A stretch of 64,000 nt of DNA from Bradyrhizobium aeschynomenes (GCF_013178945.1 NZ_JABFDM010000005.1:310001-374000), one strand, 5' to 3'. Counted from the stretch's first letter, positions 17,972 to 27,703 are shown. A program made the numbers and translations. The notes: generated from the sequence alone by a model not told the origin.

Positions 17972-18784
17972 ATGGGACTCGAGACTGCTGGTGAAGAAAG
18001 CCCGACGAAGCGCTTTCGGACGTTGTTCATCTCCGACGTACATCTCGGAGCCCGCGGCTCGCAGGCCAATCTCCTCGTTGACTTCCTGCGCCACCATGAT
18101 GCCGATACGATCTATCTGGTCGGTGACATCATCGACGGCTGGGCGCTGAAATCGAGCTGGCACTGGCCGCAGTCGCACAACGATCTCGTGCAGAAGATGC
18201 TGCGCAAGGCGCGCAAGGGCGCCAAGATCGTCTACGTACCGGGCAATCACGACGAGTTCCTGCGCGGCTATTACGGCACGCATTTCGGCGGCATCGACGT
18301 CGTCGAGAACATCGTCCACACCGGCACCGACGGCAAACGCTATCTGGTCATCCACGGCGACATCTTCGATCTGGTGGTGCAGAACGCGCGCTGGCTCGCC
18401 CATCTCGGCGACAAGGCGTACGACTTCGCGATCCAGATGAACCGCTTGGTCAACTTCTTCCGCCGGATGTTCGGCGTGCCCTATTGGTCGCTGTCGCAAT
18501 GGGCCAAGCAGAAGGTCAAGAACGCCGTCAATTATATCGGCGCGTTCGAGACGGCGCTGGCCTCCGAGGCACGCCGGCATGGCGCTGACGGCGTGATCTG
18601 CGGCCACATCCATTGCGCCGTTATCCGCGACCAGGATGGCATTCGCTACATGAACTGCGGCGACTGGGTCGAGAGTTGCACGGCCCTCGTCGAGCACGAG
18701 GATGGCCGGTTCGAGATCCTGACCTGGACTGATCCGCAGCGACAACCTGCGCCGGTTCCGCAACTCGCAGCCCGCGCCGCCTGA
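17972..18784 (+). CDS. LpxH-like metallophosphoesterase
   Basis: A 270-residue binuclear metal phosphoesterase. The motifs DVHLGARG, GDIIDGW, GNHDEF, HGDIFD and GHIHCAVI supply the metal ligands in the order seen in UDP-2,3-diacylglucosamine pyrophosphatases. Many alphaproteobacteria use LpxI for that step, so this relative may act on another phospholipid or nucleotide-sugar. ATG 17972 with AGGTGGG upstream was preferred over a 53-residue longer start. Confidence 0.8.
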   Translation: MGLETAGEESPTKRFRTLFISDVHLGARGSQANLLVDFLRHHDADTIYLVGDIIDGWALKSSWHWPQSHNDLVQKMLRKARKGAKIVYVPGNHDEFLRGYYGTHFGGIDVVENIVHTGTDGKRYLVIHGDIFDLVVQNARWLAHLGDKAYDFAIQMNRLVNFFRRMFGVPYWSLSQWAKQKVKNAVNYIGAFETALASEARRHGADGVICGHIHCAVIRDQDGIRYMNCGDWVESCTALVEHEDGRFEILTWTDPQRQPAPVPQLAARAA

Positions 18785-18841
18785 CGCTGGTCGACGCCGG
18801 CTCCCTTGCCTCTCGGCAATCGAGCGCGGTAAAATAGGCGC

Positions 18842-19831
18842 ATGACAGCTCATGCCCCGATCCTGCCCGTCACCGTCGCCGACATCGAGGCCGCGGCCCA
18901 CGTCCTCGCGCCGGTTGCGGTGCGGACGCCGCTCCTGCCGGCCCCCGTGCTCAGCGAGCGCTTGAACGCCAATGTGTTCGTGAAGCCGGAAGTGCTGCAG
19001 CGGACCGGCTCATTCAAGTTCCGCGGCGCCTACAACAAGCTGGCGTCGATCCCGCCGAATGACCGCGGCAAGGGTGTCGTTGCGTTCTCGTCGGGCAATC
19101 ACGCGCAGGGCGTCGCCCACGCCGCGACGCTGCTGGGCATGGACGCCACCATCGTGATGCCCTCCGACGCGCCGGCCGCCAAGCGCGAGCGGACCAAGGC
19201 GTTTGGGGCCGATGTCGTGCTCTACGATCGCGACCGCGAGGACCGCGAGGCGATTGCGCGCGACATCGCCGGCAAGCGCGGTTCGACGGTGGTGCCGCCC
19301 TACGATGATCCCTACGTGATCGCGGGGCAGGGCACGGTCGGCCGCGAGATCGCCGAGGATCTCTCGGGCCTTGGCCTCACGCCGGATCTCGTGATCGTGC
19401 CGGCGTCAGGCGGCGGGTTGCTCGCGGGCGTCTCGACGGCGGTCAAGGCGCGCTTTCCGGAGACGCAGATGGTGGTCGCCGAGCCCAAGGGCTTCGACGA
19501 CCATGCCCGCTCGCTGCGGGCCGGCCACCGCGAGGCCCATGACGCCAAGGGCCGCACCATCTGCGATGCCCTGATGGCTGCGATCCCTGGAGAGATCACC
19601 TTCGCCATCAACAGCCGGCTGTTGTCGGCGGCGGTGGAGGCCTCGGATGAAGAGGTGGGTCGCGCGGTCGGCTTCGCCTTCCGGGAGTTGAAGCTCGTCG
19701 TCGAGCCGGGTGGATCTGTCGGTCTGGCGGCCCTGCTGGCGGGCCGCCTCGACGTGACCGGCAAGACGGTCGTGATCGTTCTCTCCGGCGGCAACGTGGA
19801 TGCCGAACTGTTTGCCAGGCTGATAGCCTGA
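18842..19831 (+). CDS. Threonine/serine dehydratase-like PLP enzyme
   Basis: A 329-residue fold-type II PLP enzyme. The Schiff-base Lys59 lies in RTGSFKFRGAYNK, followed by SSGNHAQGVA and the glycine-rich phosphate site ASGGGLLAGV near 190. It lacks a C-terminal ACT regulatory domain, so it is the short, catabolic form: threonine dehydratase, serine dehydratase or serine racemase. It follows the phosphoesterase by 57 bases in the same direction. Confidence 0.85.
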   Translation: MTAHAPILPVTVADIEAAAHVLAPVAVRTPLLPAPVLSERLNANVFVKPEVLQRTGSFKFRGAYNKLASIPPNDRGKGVVAFSSGNHAQGVAHAATLLGMDATIVMPSDAPAAKRERTKAFGADVVLYDRDREDREAIARDIAGKRGSTVVPPYDDPYVIAGQGTVGREIAEDLSGLGLTPDLVIVPASGGGLLAGVSTAVKARFPETQMVVAEPKGFDDHARSLRAGHREAHDAKGRTICDALMAAIPGEITFAINSRLLSAAVEASDEEVGRAVGFAFRELKLVVEPGGSVGLAALLAGRLDVTGKTVVIVLSGGNVDAELFARLIA

Positions 19832-19844
19832 CGTTCCCTAGGCG

Positions 19845-21569
19845 TCAGTGAAAGCCGAGTCCGCCCCGACCGGATCCGCCACCGCCGATCCGCGGTCCAG
19901 ACTGCGCGACATGCGGTGTGCCGGCACCGCGCATCGGCCCTTGGTCGCGGGTCAGCGATGGACGTGACCCGTTGAAACCCGGCTTGAACGGACCGGAATA
20001 GCCGGGCAAGGGACGGCGCACCTCGCGGGTGTCGAGCGGACGACCGGGCATCCGCTTGAACGGATCGCGCTGGATCTTGGCAGCCGGCAGCGTGTTCGAC
20101 GACGGCACGACCTTGTCGCCGATCTTGTTCTGGCCGAGCGGCCGCGCGTCGAGCACCTTGCCTGGACGGGGATTGTTGATGGGAGCGCCCTTGGTGAGGA
20201 CCGCCGGCGGCGGCGGGGTGTTGATCGGCTGCATTGGCACTGGTCCAGGACGCCCCTGCATGTGATTGCCGATGTTGAGCCGCCCTGCGGGGGCAAGCTG
20301 CGGCGGCACCATCAGCCGTGTCGGTTGCAGCACCGGCACGATCCGGGGCTGGACCTGCAGCCGCACCGCAATGGGGGCGTAGGGGCTGTCGGAGTAGGAT
20401 TCGCTGAAGCTCTTATAGGCGGCAGGCGAATTCGCCAGCACCGTCTGATGCCACGCGGCAGCCTGCACCAGGCCCGCGAGCAGGGCGCGAATACGCTCGG
20501 CGAGCGGATCGCGCGGGTACATCTCGATGAACTCGCGATAATATTGCGGACGGTTCTCCGACAGCACGTAGTCATAGGCCTGCCGTACGGACCTGCTGGG
20601 AAGGTCGGCGGCCATCTGGACCACGGGCGCCTTTTCCGGCGGACGCGTCGCGGCGACGAGGGAGTCACCGAAGAAGGTGAAATCGCTGGTGAGCGACGAG
20701 CTTTCCCATGGGGTCTGCCGTCCCGCCGTCGTCTGGTTGACCTGCAGGCGGACGCGCTTGAACAACTGCTCGATCGGCAGGTTCGGCTGCCGCGCCAGGT
20801 TCAGGAAGGCCTGTGTATAGGGGCTGTGCTCGCCACGGCCGTCGAGCGCCTCTTCGCCTGGAGAGGTCGAATAGCCGACGATGGAGCCGTTCGGCGCGTC
20901 AACGATGGCGAGGCCGCGTCCAGCGTCATTGACCGCAGGAAACGGATTGTTGCGACAGGCATCGAGCACCACGATCCGCATCCGGCTCGGAATGGCATCG
21001 AGGGTGGCCATCAGATCGACCAGCCGGATCGTGCTGGTCGTGAGGTCCGACGGAGCGGAGATGCGGGCGTCGATCGGGATGAGATAGTTCTCGCCTGCGA
21101 GCTGAACGCCATGGCCGGCGTAATAGACCATCGCCACCGCGTTCGGCCCGTGGGCCGCGACCCGGCTGGAAAAATCCTGCACGACCTTGAGCATCTCGTT
21201 CTGCGTCAAATCGGTCGCGGTGATCACCTCGAAGCCGGCCGAGTTCAGCAGCTTCGCGACCGCATGGGCATCATTGTCGGGATTGTCGAGCGGGGGAGCA
21301 TTCTGATAGGTCGCATTGCCGATCACGAGCGCGACGCGCGGCTCGGGCCCTTGCTGCGAAGCGGCGGCTACACCGTCTGCTGCGACCGGCGCTGGCGCGG
21401 CAAGTGCTCGCGGCGGCGTCTGCAGGCCGTCGATCTCACTGCTACCCGCAAAAGCCGAACCCGGGACGGCACAGGCCGTCAGGCCCAGTAACGCTGACGC
21501 GAGCAGGGATTTCCAAGCGAAACGGGAAGCGCGAATTAGCGGAGCGGACACGGCGTTCTCCTCGAGCAT
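19845..21569 (-). CDS. Caspase-like (peptidase C14) lipoprotein
   Basis: A 574-residue exported protein. A signal segment ends in a lipobox (GLTAC, Cys33). The caspase domain (about residues 75-310) has the catalytic pair: His153 in YYAGHGVQ and Cys205 in LDACRNNPF. A linker with a possible tandem sel-like or TPR region follows, then a Pro/Gly-rich disordered tail ending in a glycine-rich stretch. Bacterial orthocaspases cleave after Arg or Lys; substrates are unknown. A GTG at 21611 would lengthen it by 14 residues. Convergent with the dehydratase gene, only 13 bases apart. Confidence 0.8.
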   Translation of the reverse strand: MLEENAVSAPLIRASRFAWKSLLASALLGLTACAVPGSAFAGSSEIDGLQTPPRALAAPAPVAADGVAAASQQGPEPRVALVIGNATYQNAPPLDNPDNDAHAVAKLLNSAGFEVITATDLTQNEMLKVVQDFSSRVAAHGPNAVAMVYYAGHGVQLAGENYLIPIDARISAPSDLTTSTIRLVDLMATLDAIPSRMRIVVLDACRNNPFPAVNDAGRGLAIVDAPNGSIVGYSTSPGEEALDGRGEHSPYTQAFLNLARQPNLPIEQLFKRVRLQVNQTTAGRQTPWESSSLTSDFTFFGDSLVAATRPPEKAPVVQMAADLPSRSVRQAYDYVLSENRPQYYREFIEMYPRDPLAERIRALLAGLVQAAAWHQTVLANSPAAYKSFSESYSDSPYAPIAVRLQVQPRIVPVLQPTRLMVPPQLAPAGRLNIGNHMQGRPGPVPMQPINTPPPPAVLTKGAPINNPRPGKVLDARPLGQNKIGDKVVPSSNTLPAAKIQRDPFKRMPGRPLDTREVRRPLPGYSGPFKPGFNGSRPSLTRDQGPMRGAGTPHVAQSGPRIGGGGSGRGGLGFH

Positions 21570-21719
21570 GCGCAAGAGCGAATGGCTTGAGGATGAGGCT
21601 AAGAGGGTCACGCGCCGCCGTCCGTGACCCGCATCACCCCCGAGCGGCGGTCAGCCGACCACGCTCGGGGTGCCGAAGATAGAGGCCGCGACGGGCGCGA
21701 CTCCCGGATGCAACGACCC

Positions 21720-23381
21720 TCAAGAGAAGAAGGCGATCTTCTCGGGCTGGGTCATGCGTCGGATCGGCAGCAACGGATCGTTCGCCGGCGCCTGCGGACG
21801 CTGCAGAAGGCCGTTCGACAGCAGGGTCGAGCCGAGCGATGGTTCATATGCCGGCTTCGGCATCGCGTAGGCGCTCGTGCTCGAAGCCGGGGTGGCTGGG
21901 GCAGGGTCCTGCCGGATCGGCGGCGCCTCGGCCAGCGGTGGCGCGGGCGGCGGCTGAACCGCCACGGCGGCGGCCACGGCGGCCAGGGTCTCGGCGGCAA
22001 TGGACTCCGGGAGCGGCGTCGGCATCGGCGCGCTGGGCACGGGAGCCGGCGCCATCGGTGGAGCTACCACCGGCTCGGCCACCGGAGTCACCATCGGGGG
22101 GGCGGCTGGAGCCACCGTCGGGGAGGCGGCCTCGGCCGCCGCCGTTTTCGCAACGGTCGTTTCTGTCGTGGTCAGCGCGAGCTGTGGCTCGGAGGGCGGG
22201 GGCTCGCTGAAGCTGGCCACGATGTCGTCATCGACCGAGGTCGGCTCCTCGATGTCGAAGCCGAGCGTTCGGGCTCGAGCGAACTCCTCCTCCTCGACCG
22301 GATCGGGAGCTCCCATCTCGGCCGCGACCAGCTCGAGGATCGCCTCGTCCTGCGCCTCTGCTGCTGCCGCATCCTCTGCATTCGCGGACGCCTGTTGCTC
22401 GATCTCGACCAGAACCTCGGCAATCGAAGGCTCGGCCACGATCTCGGTCGGCGCCACCGAAGCCGCAGGCTGCACCACGGCCTCGGTCGCCTCGCTTGTG
22501 ATCATCGCGGCCGCCACGATCACCGCAGCGGACGGCGTCTCGATCGTCTCGATCGCGGCGACGGCCGCGACGAGCGAGCTGGTCACCGCAGGCTCGGGAA
22601 CAGTCGCCTCCACGCGCGCTGGCGCGATCGGCTCCGGCGCGACGGGCGCGTGCTGCTCGCTCGGACGTTTGTCTCGAGCTTCCGGCATCACGGGTTCTGC
22701 AGCTGCGGCTGATGTGCCTTCCTGCGCGGGCGGAGCGACAGCGTCGGCTCCTGCGACAACCTCGGCAGCCGCTGACGAAGCCGCCGCTTGTCCGTCGTCC
22801 AGCTCCTTCAGCCGCGACCTGATGATCTCGAATGCCGCGAGCAACGCAACCTTGGGGTCCGCGCTCGCGAGCTGGTCACAGGCGGCCTCGATCGAGATCA
22901 CCTGGGAATCAATCAGGTCGCAGATTCGGGAATCTGCGCCGATCTCGCGCCAGCGCCAGGAAATCTCCTTGATGATCCGGATGCCCTTGCGTACCGGCGC
23001 CAGGTTCTGCTCGAGGGCCATGCTGTCGACCGCAGAGGTCGCGGCCAACGCGGCGTCTTCGACAGTGGCACGGATCGCGGCCAGGGCTTCGGGCAGCGCC
23101 CTGCCGTCGGCCTGATCGAATTCCTGCTGCTGTTGGCGCTGCGACGCCAGCGCATGCTCGATGCGCGCCACCGCGTCGAGCACCATGCTGGTGTCGGCGT
23201 TGCGGTTGCGCTTGGCGTATTCGCCGAGGAACCAGCGCCCCCTGGACGTCTCCATGAAGGCGTCGCGGATCGCCTCGTAGTCGGCCTCGTTCGGCTGAGC
23301 CGCGCGGGCGGAAATCGGCGAGAGGGCGAAGACTTCATCGACCATGACAAACCCATCGCGCAAATTGCTGCGCGTTGCCAT
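21720..23381 (-). CDS. Large Ala/Pro-rich protein of unknown function
   Basis: A 553-residue protein. The N-terminal 200 residues are helical and conserved-looking (FMETSRGRWFLGEYAKRN, then DTSMVLDAVARIEHALA and ICDLIDSQVISIEAACDQ). A 300-residue low-complexity region rich in Ala, Pro, Glu and Val follows, then a short end block (NDPLLPIRRMTQPEKIAFFS). The head resembles proteins sometimes labelled CheZ-like in relatives, but I see no diagnostic motif. Starts at 23393, 23381 and 23345 are possible. Divergent from the MFS gene 40 bases away. Confidence 0.7.
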   Translation of the reverse strand: MATRSNLRDGFVMVDEVFALSPISARAAQPNEADYEAIRDAFMETSRGRWFLGEYAKRNRNADTSMVLDAVARIEHALASQRQQQQEFDQADGRALPEALAAIRATVEDAALAATSAVDSMALEQNLAPVRKGIRIIKEISWRWREIGADSRICDLIDSQVISIEAACDQLASADPKVALLAAFEIIRSRLKELDDGQAAASSAAAEVVAGADAVAPPAQEGTSAAAAEPVMPEARDKRPSEQHAPVAPEPIAPARVEATVPEPAVTSSLVAAVAAIETIETPSAAVIVAAAMITSEATEAVVQPAASVAPTEIVAEPSIAEVLVEIEQQASANAEDAAAAEAQDEAILELVAAEMGAPDPVEEEEFARARTLGFDIEEPTSVDDDIVASFSEPPPSEPQLALTTTETTVAKTAAAEAASPTVAPAAPPMVTPVAEPVVAPPMAPAPVPSAPMPTPLPESIAAETLAAVAAAVAVQPPPAPPLAEAPPIRQDPAPATPASSTSAYAMPKPAYEPSLGSTLLSNGLLQRPQAPANDPLLPIRRMTQPEKIAFFS

Positions 23382-23420
23382 AACGATCACCATGATATTG
23401 ATCGAATCGCAATTGAATTG

Positions 23421-24620
23421 ATGCCACTGTCCCGACAAATCTCCACCACATCGCCGGTATTGTCGCGTCGATTCGCAGGCCGGCTGGGGCTGTTCTACGG
23501 CGCGGTGTTCGCGCTCTCGGGGACGCATCTGCCGTTTTTCCCCGTGTGGCTACGGGCGATTGGACTGGACGCCGCCTGGATCGGGGTCATCATAGCGGTT
23601 CCCGCGGTAACGCGGTTTACCGTGCTGCCGCTGATCACGGCCGGCGCCGAGCGCCGTCAAGCGCTTCGTGCCGCGATGCGGCTGGTGACCTTCGCAACCG
23701 CGTCCGGATTTGCCGTGCTGGCGTTCCAGCACGATGCCTGGCCCGTATTTCTGGTCTATGTGGCCACGTGCTGCCTGTGGACGCCACTGGTCCCGCTCAC
23801 GGACGCGTACGCGCTGCGCGGCGTCATGAGCTATGGCTTGAACTACGGGCGACTCCGATTGTGGGGCTCCGCGGCGTTCATCGTCGGCACGCTGCTCTGC
23901 GGCGGCCTGGCGGATGTCGTTGCGGCAACCGAGCTGATCTGGATCATCGTGTCGGTCGGGCTGCTCGGCGCCGCGAGCGGCCTGCTGCTCCAGCGGCTGC
24001 CTCCGTTGCCTCGCAGCGCCGGCCCGGCGCAGGACGGGCGGCATCTGCTGAGCGATCCCGGCTTTCTCTGCGTCATCATGGCCTCGGCGCTGATCCAGGG
24101 CAGCCACGCGGCCTACTACACGTTCTCCGCGATCGAGTGGAAGGCGCAGGGGCTCAGCGGGCTGACCATCGCCTGGCTTTGGACCATGGGCGTACTCGCC
24201 GAAATCCTGGTGTTCGCACTCTCGCCAAGGTTCACGCTGGCGCCGTCGACGCTGGTGGTCATCGGCGCGATCGCGGCCGTGCTGCGCTGGACGCTCACTG
24301 CGACGGAGCCGCACGCTCTTGGGCTCACGGTGGTCCAGATCAGCCATGGCTTCACGTTCGGGCTGACACTGGTCGGGACCATGGGGCTGCTCGTCCGCCA
24401 GGTGCCGGCGCATGTGACGGCGCGGGGGCAGGGCTATTATTCAGCCGCCAGCGGCATCGTCGGCTCGGCGGCCTCGGCGCTGTCAGGTCCGATCTATGCG
24501 CAATATGGGCCGGGCGTCTATCTCGTCATGGCGGCGATGGCCGGGCTCGGCGGCCTCCTGATGTGGACCGCGCGCAACCGGTTCGCGGGTCATCCCCACA
24601 GCGCGGCGTCCGGCGGATAG
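23421..24620 (+). CDS. MFS transporter, HcaT-like (MFS_1_like)
   Basis: A 399-residue, 12-helix transporter. LGLFYGAVFALSGTHLPFFP with a proline-rich first loop and YGRLRLWGSAAFIVGTLL near residue 140 are typical of the 3-phenylpropionate permease (HcaT) branch. The substrate is unknown. The ATG lies 40 bases from the divergent Ala/Pro-rich gene. Its 3' end overlaps the convergent epimerase gene by 31 bases. Confidence 0.8.
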   Translation: MPLSRQISTTSPVLSRRFAGRLGLFYGAVFALSGTHLPFFPVWLRAIGLDAAWIGVIIAVPAVTRFTVLPLITAGAERRQALRAAMRLVTFATASGFAVLAFQHDAWPVFLVYVATCCLWTPLVPLTDAYALRGVMSYGLNYGRLRLWGSAAFIVGTLLCGGLADVVAATELIWIIVSVGLLGAASGLLLQRLPPLPRSAGPAQDGRHLLSDPGFLCVIMASALIQGSHAAYYTFSAIEWKAQGLSGLTIAWLWTMGVLAEILVFALSPRFTLAPSTLVVIGAIAAVLRWTLTATEPHALGLTVVQISHGFTFGLTLVGTMGLLVRQVPAHVTARGQGYYSAASGIVGSAASALSGPIYAQYGPGVYLVMAAMAGLGGLLMWTARNRFAGHPHSAASGG

Positions 24621-25585
24621 ACCAGGCTATCCTCGTAGTACAGGCCGTGGGTGCAATCCTCTGCCAGCAGCAGCGGACCGTCCAGGTCGACATAGCGGGC
24701 GAGCGGCGTCAGCAGCATGGCCGGCGCCATCGACAGCGAAGTCGCGACCATGCAGCCGACCATGATGTCGAAGCCGAGCGCTTGTGCGGCATCCGCCATG
24801 GCCAGGGCTTCCGTCAGCCCTCCGGTCTTGTCGAGCTTGATGTTGACGGCGTCGTAGCGGCCGCGCAGCGCTTCCAGCGAGCCGCGGTCGTGAACGCTCT
24901 CGTCGGCGCATACGGCGAGCGGGCGCGCGATGTTTGCGAGAGCCTCGTCCTTTTCCGCGGGCAGCGGCTGCTCGACGAGGGTGACACCGGCGGCGGCGCA
25001 TGCCGCGAGATTGCCTTCCAGATTGGCGTCGGTCCAGGACTCATTGGCGTCGACGATCAGTTGCGACTGCGGTGCCGCCGCGCGTACCGCGGAGATCCGT
25101 GCCGGATCGCCTTCGCCACCCAGCTTGATCTTGAGCAGAGGCCGGTGCGCCGCCTTGGCTGCGGCCTTGGCCATCACGTCGGGCGTGCCGAGCGAGATCG
25201 TGTAGGCCGTGACGCAAGGCTCCGGCGCCCGGCGCCCGAGCAGATCCCAAATCCGGCGGCCATTCCGCTTGGCCTCGAGGTCGAGCAGCGCGCAGTCGAG
25301 CGCATTGCGCGCGGCGCCCGGCGGCATCGCCGTCTGCAGGGCCTCGCGATCGAGGCCGGAGGCGATCGCGTCGCGCATGGCGAGCAGGGCGCTCAGCGTG
25401 GCGTCGGGTGTTTCGCCATAGCGCGGATAAGGGACGCATTCGCCGCGGCCGACGATCGCTCCGTCTCGCAACTCCGCGATCACGGTGACGGCCTCGGTCT
25501 TGGCGCCGCGGCTGATCGTGAAGCTGCCGGCGATGGGCCAGTGGCCGATCTGGGCATCCAATATTGGGAAACCGGTGGAAGTCAT
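24590..25585 (-). CDS. Enolase-superfamily epimerase (Ala-Glu epimerase / DgcA type)
   Basis: A 331-residue enzyme of the muconate-lactonising branch of the enolase superfamily. Visible catalytic parts are the LKIKLGG lysines near residue 148, metal ligands in VDANESW, EQPLP and ADES, and the second lysine in VNIKLDKTGG near 236. The family includes L-Ala-D/L-Glu epimerases of murein recycling and the N-acetyl-D-glutamate racemase DgcA. Start ATG 25585. Which reaction applies is not decided by sequence. Confidence 0.82.
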   Translation of the reverse strand: MTSTGFPILDAQIGHWPIAGSFTISRGAKTEAVTVIAELRDGAIVGRGECVPYPRYGETPDATLSALLAMRDAIASGLDREALQTAMPPGAARNALDCALLDLEAKRNGRRIWDLLGRRAPEPCVTAYTISLGTPDVMAKAAAKAAHRPLLKIKLGGEGDPARISAVRAAAPQSQLIVDANESWTDANLEGNLAACAAAGVTLVEQPLPAEKDEALANIARPLAVCADESVHDRGSLEALRGRYDAVNIKLDKTGGLTEALAMADAAQALGFDIMVGCMVATSLSMAPAMLLTPLARYVDLDGPLLLAEDCTHGLYYEDSLVYPPDAALWG

Positions 25586-25734
25586 TTGAAAGTCTGGCGA
25601 TTTGTGAACCGGAATGGGGCGCTGGGGACTTGCGCGACGGGAGCGACTATGGCTGTTGATGGGGGTCTCCGGCAAGGTGGTGGCGACGCGGTGGGATTTC
25701 TCTCGTCAAGGAGCGGGCGTCCGAGGCTCCGAGG

Positions 25735-26877
25735 ATGGTCGTCGTGAACGGCCGCCCCGATCTGCAGCGAAGCGGCGAGGGCAACGCGCTGCTGCTGCGC
25801 GCGACCGGCGCATGGACCGCGCCCTTTGCGCCGTCGCTCGAGCGGCTCGTCGCGGATGCCGAGAAGCTCGCCGGCAAGAAGGTCGATGTCTCGATCGACG
25901 TCTCGCAGGTGGTCAAGCTCGATACGTTCGGGGCCTGGCTGATCGAGCGGCTGCGCCGCAGCTTCACGACCGGAACCGCGGAGCCGAGGATCGACGGCCT
26001 GTCCGCCAACTACGCCAGCCTGGTCGATGAGGTGCGCCGGGTCAGCGTCGCCGCCGATGGCGATGCGACCGCGCTGACCGTCACCAGCATGCTCAGCCAG
26101 ATCGGCCGCAGCGTCGCCGGCATCTTCGGCACGGTGGCGGCGCTGATCGACATGCTCGGGGCGGTCATCGTCGCCGGCGGCCGGGTGCTCATCCATCCCC
26201 GTAGCTTCCGCCTGACCTCGACCATCCATCATCTCGAGCAGGTGTGCTGGCGCGCGGTGCCGATTATCGTGCTGATCACGTTCTTGATCGGCTGCATCAT
26301 CGCCCAGCAGGGCATCTTCCATTTCCGAAGGTTCGGCGCCGACATCTTCGTCGTCGACATGCTCGGCGTGCTGGTGCTGCGCGAGATCGGCGTTCTGCTG
26401 GTGGCGATCATGATCGCCGGCCGCTCGGGCAGCGCCTACACGGCCGAGCTCGGCTCGATGAAGATGCGTGAGGAGATCGACGCGCTGCGCACCATGGGCT
26501 TCGATCCGATCGAGGTCCTGATCCTGCCGCGGATGCTGGCGCTGGTGATCGCTCTGCCGATCCTGTCCTTCCTCGGCGATATCGCGGCGCTCTATGGCGG
26601 CGGGTTGGTGGCCTGGTTCTATGGCGGCGTCGATCCCGAAGCCTTCCTGCTGCGCCTGCGCGATGCGATCTCGATTGATCATTTCACCGTCGGCCTGCTC
26701 AAGGCGCCGGTCATGGCGGCGGTGATCGGGATCGTTGCCTGCGTCGAGGGCCTCGCCGTGCAGGGCAGCGCCGAGTCGCTCGGGCGCCACACGACGTCGT
26801 CGGTCGTGAAGGGGATCTTCTTCGTCATCGTCATGGATGGCGTGTTTGCGATCTTCTTCGCAGCAGTCGGGATGTGA
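25735..26877 (+). CDS. mlaE: Mla lipid transporter permease with fused STAS domain
   Basis: A 380-residue inner-membrane permease of the MlaE/YrbE family. Residues 10-100 form a STAS-like (MlaB-type) domain (VDVSIDVSQVVKLDTFGAWL). The permease part follows with LEQVCWRAVPIIVLITFLIG, the EIGVLLVAIMIAGRSGSAYTAE stretch and the E-x-x-A-L-R-T-M-G-F coupling helix. It moves phospholipids between the inner membrane and the outer membrane side with MlaF and MlaD. MlaB is usually a separate subunit; here it is part of the permease. Confidence 0.9.
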   Translation: MVVVNGRPDLQRSGEGNALLLRATGAWTAPFAPSLERLVADAEKLAGKKVDVSIDVSQVVKLDTFGAWLIERLRRSFTTGTAEPRIDGLSANYASLVDEVRRVSVAADGDATALTVTSMLSQIGRSVAGIFGTVAALIDMLGAVIVAGGRVLIHPRSFRLTSTIHHLEQVCWRAVPIIVLITFLIGCIIAQQGIFHFRRFGADIFVVDMLGVLVLREIGVLLVAIMIAGRSGSAYTAELGSMKMREEIDALRTMGFDPIEVLILPRMLALVIALPILSFLGDIAALYGGGLVAWFYGGVDPEAFLLRLRDAISIDHFTVGLLKAPVMAAVIGIVACVEGLAVQGSAESLGRHTTSSVVKGIFFVIVMDGVFAIFFAAVGM

Positions 26878-26883
26878 GTCGAG

Positions 26884-27654
26884 ATGATGCAGGCGGTGTC
26901 CGATCCGATCATCCGCGTCCGCGACGTCACCGTGCAGTTCGGCAAGACACGCGTGCTCGACGGCCTCGATCTCGACGTCAAGCGCGGCGAGATCCTCGGC
27001 TTCGTCGGTCCATCCGGTGCAGGCAAGTCGGTGCTGACCCGCACCATCATCGGCCTCGTGCCGAAATTGTCGGGCAACATCGAGGTGTTCGGCGTCGACC
27101 TCGACGCCGCCGATCGTGCCGGTCGCCGGGCCGTCGAGCGGCGCTGGGGCGTGCTGTTCCAGCAGGGCGCGCTGTTCTCCTCGCTCACGGTGCGGCAGAA
27201 CATCCAGTTTCCGGTCCGGGAATATCTCAAGGTCTCGCAGCGGCTGCTCGACGAGATCATGGTCGCCAAGCTGGTGATGGTCGGATTGCGGCCCGATGTT
27301 GCGGATCGTTTCCCGAGCGAGCTGTCCGGCGGCATGATCAAGCGCGTCGCGTTGGCGCGGGCTCTCGCGCTCGATCCGGAACTGGTGTTTCTCGATGAGC
27401 CGACCTCGGGTCTCGACCCGATCGGTGCCGGCGATTTCGACGAGCTGGTGCGCACTCTGCAGCGCACTTTGGGACTGACGGTTTTCATGGTAACCCATGA
27501 TCTCGACAGCCTTTACACGGCCTGCGACCGCATCGCCGTGCTGGGCAACGGCAAGATCATTGCCGCGGGATCGATGGCCGACATGCAGGCCTCGGAGCAT
27601 CCGTGGCTCAGGCAGTATTTCCACGGCAAGCGTGCACGCGCCGTGATGGGGTAG
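26884..27654 (+). CDS. mlaF: Mla lipid transporter ATPase
   Basis: A 256-residue ABC ATPase. Walker A GPSGAGKS near residue 42, Q loop LFQQGALFSSL, signature LSGGMIKRVALARAL, Walker B LVFLDEPTSGLDP and switch MVTHDLDSL are complete. The longer-than-usual insert before the signature and the sequence LSGGM are typical of MlaF rather than other importers. It starts 6 bases after mlaE. Confidence 0.93.
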   Translation: MMQAVSDPIIRVRDVTVQFGKTRVLDGLDLDVKRGEILGFVGPSGAGKSVLTRTIIGLVPKLSGNIEVFGVDLDAADRAGRRAVERRWGVLFQQGALFSSLTVRQNIQFPVREYLKVSQRLLDEIMVAKLVMVGLRPDVADRFPSELSGGMIKRVALARALALDPELVFLDEPTSGLDPIGAGDFDELVRTLQRTLGLTVFMVTHDLDSLYTACDRIAVLGNGKIIAAGSMADMQASEHPWLRQYFHGKRARAVMG

Positions 27655-27683
27655 TGCGACGCGCCCCAGGGATGATTTTTGTG

Positions 27684-27703
27684 AGCGGGAGTGGAGCCTC
27701 CCG
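27684..27703 (+). promoter_or_regulatory. Hairpin in the gap between mlaF and mlaD
   Basis: GCGGGAG (27684-27690) pairs with CTCCCGC (27697-27703) around a 6-base loop. It lies in a 150-base gap that is unusual inside an otherwise tight operon. No T run follows, so it may tune or process the message rather than end it. Confidence 0.35.
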
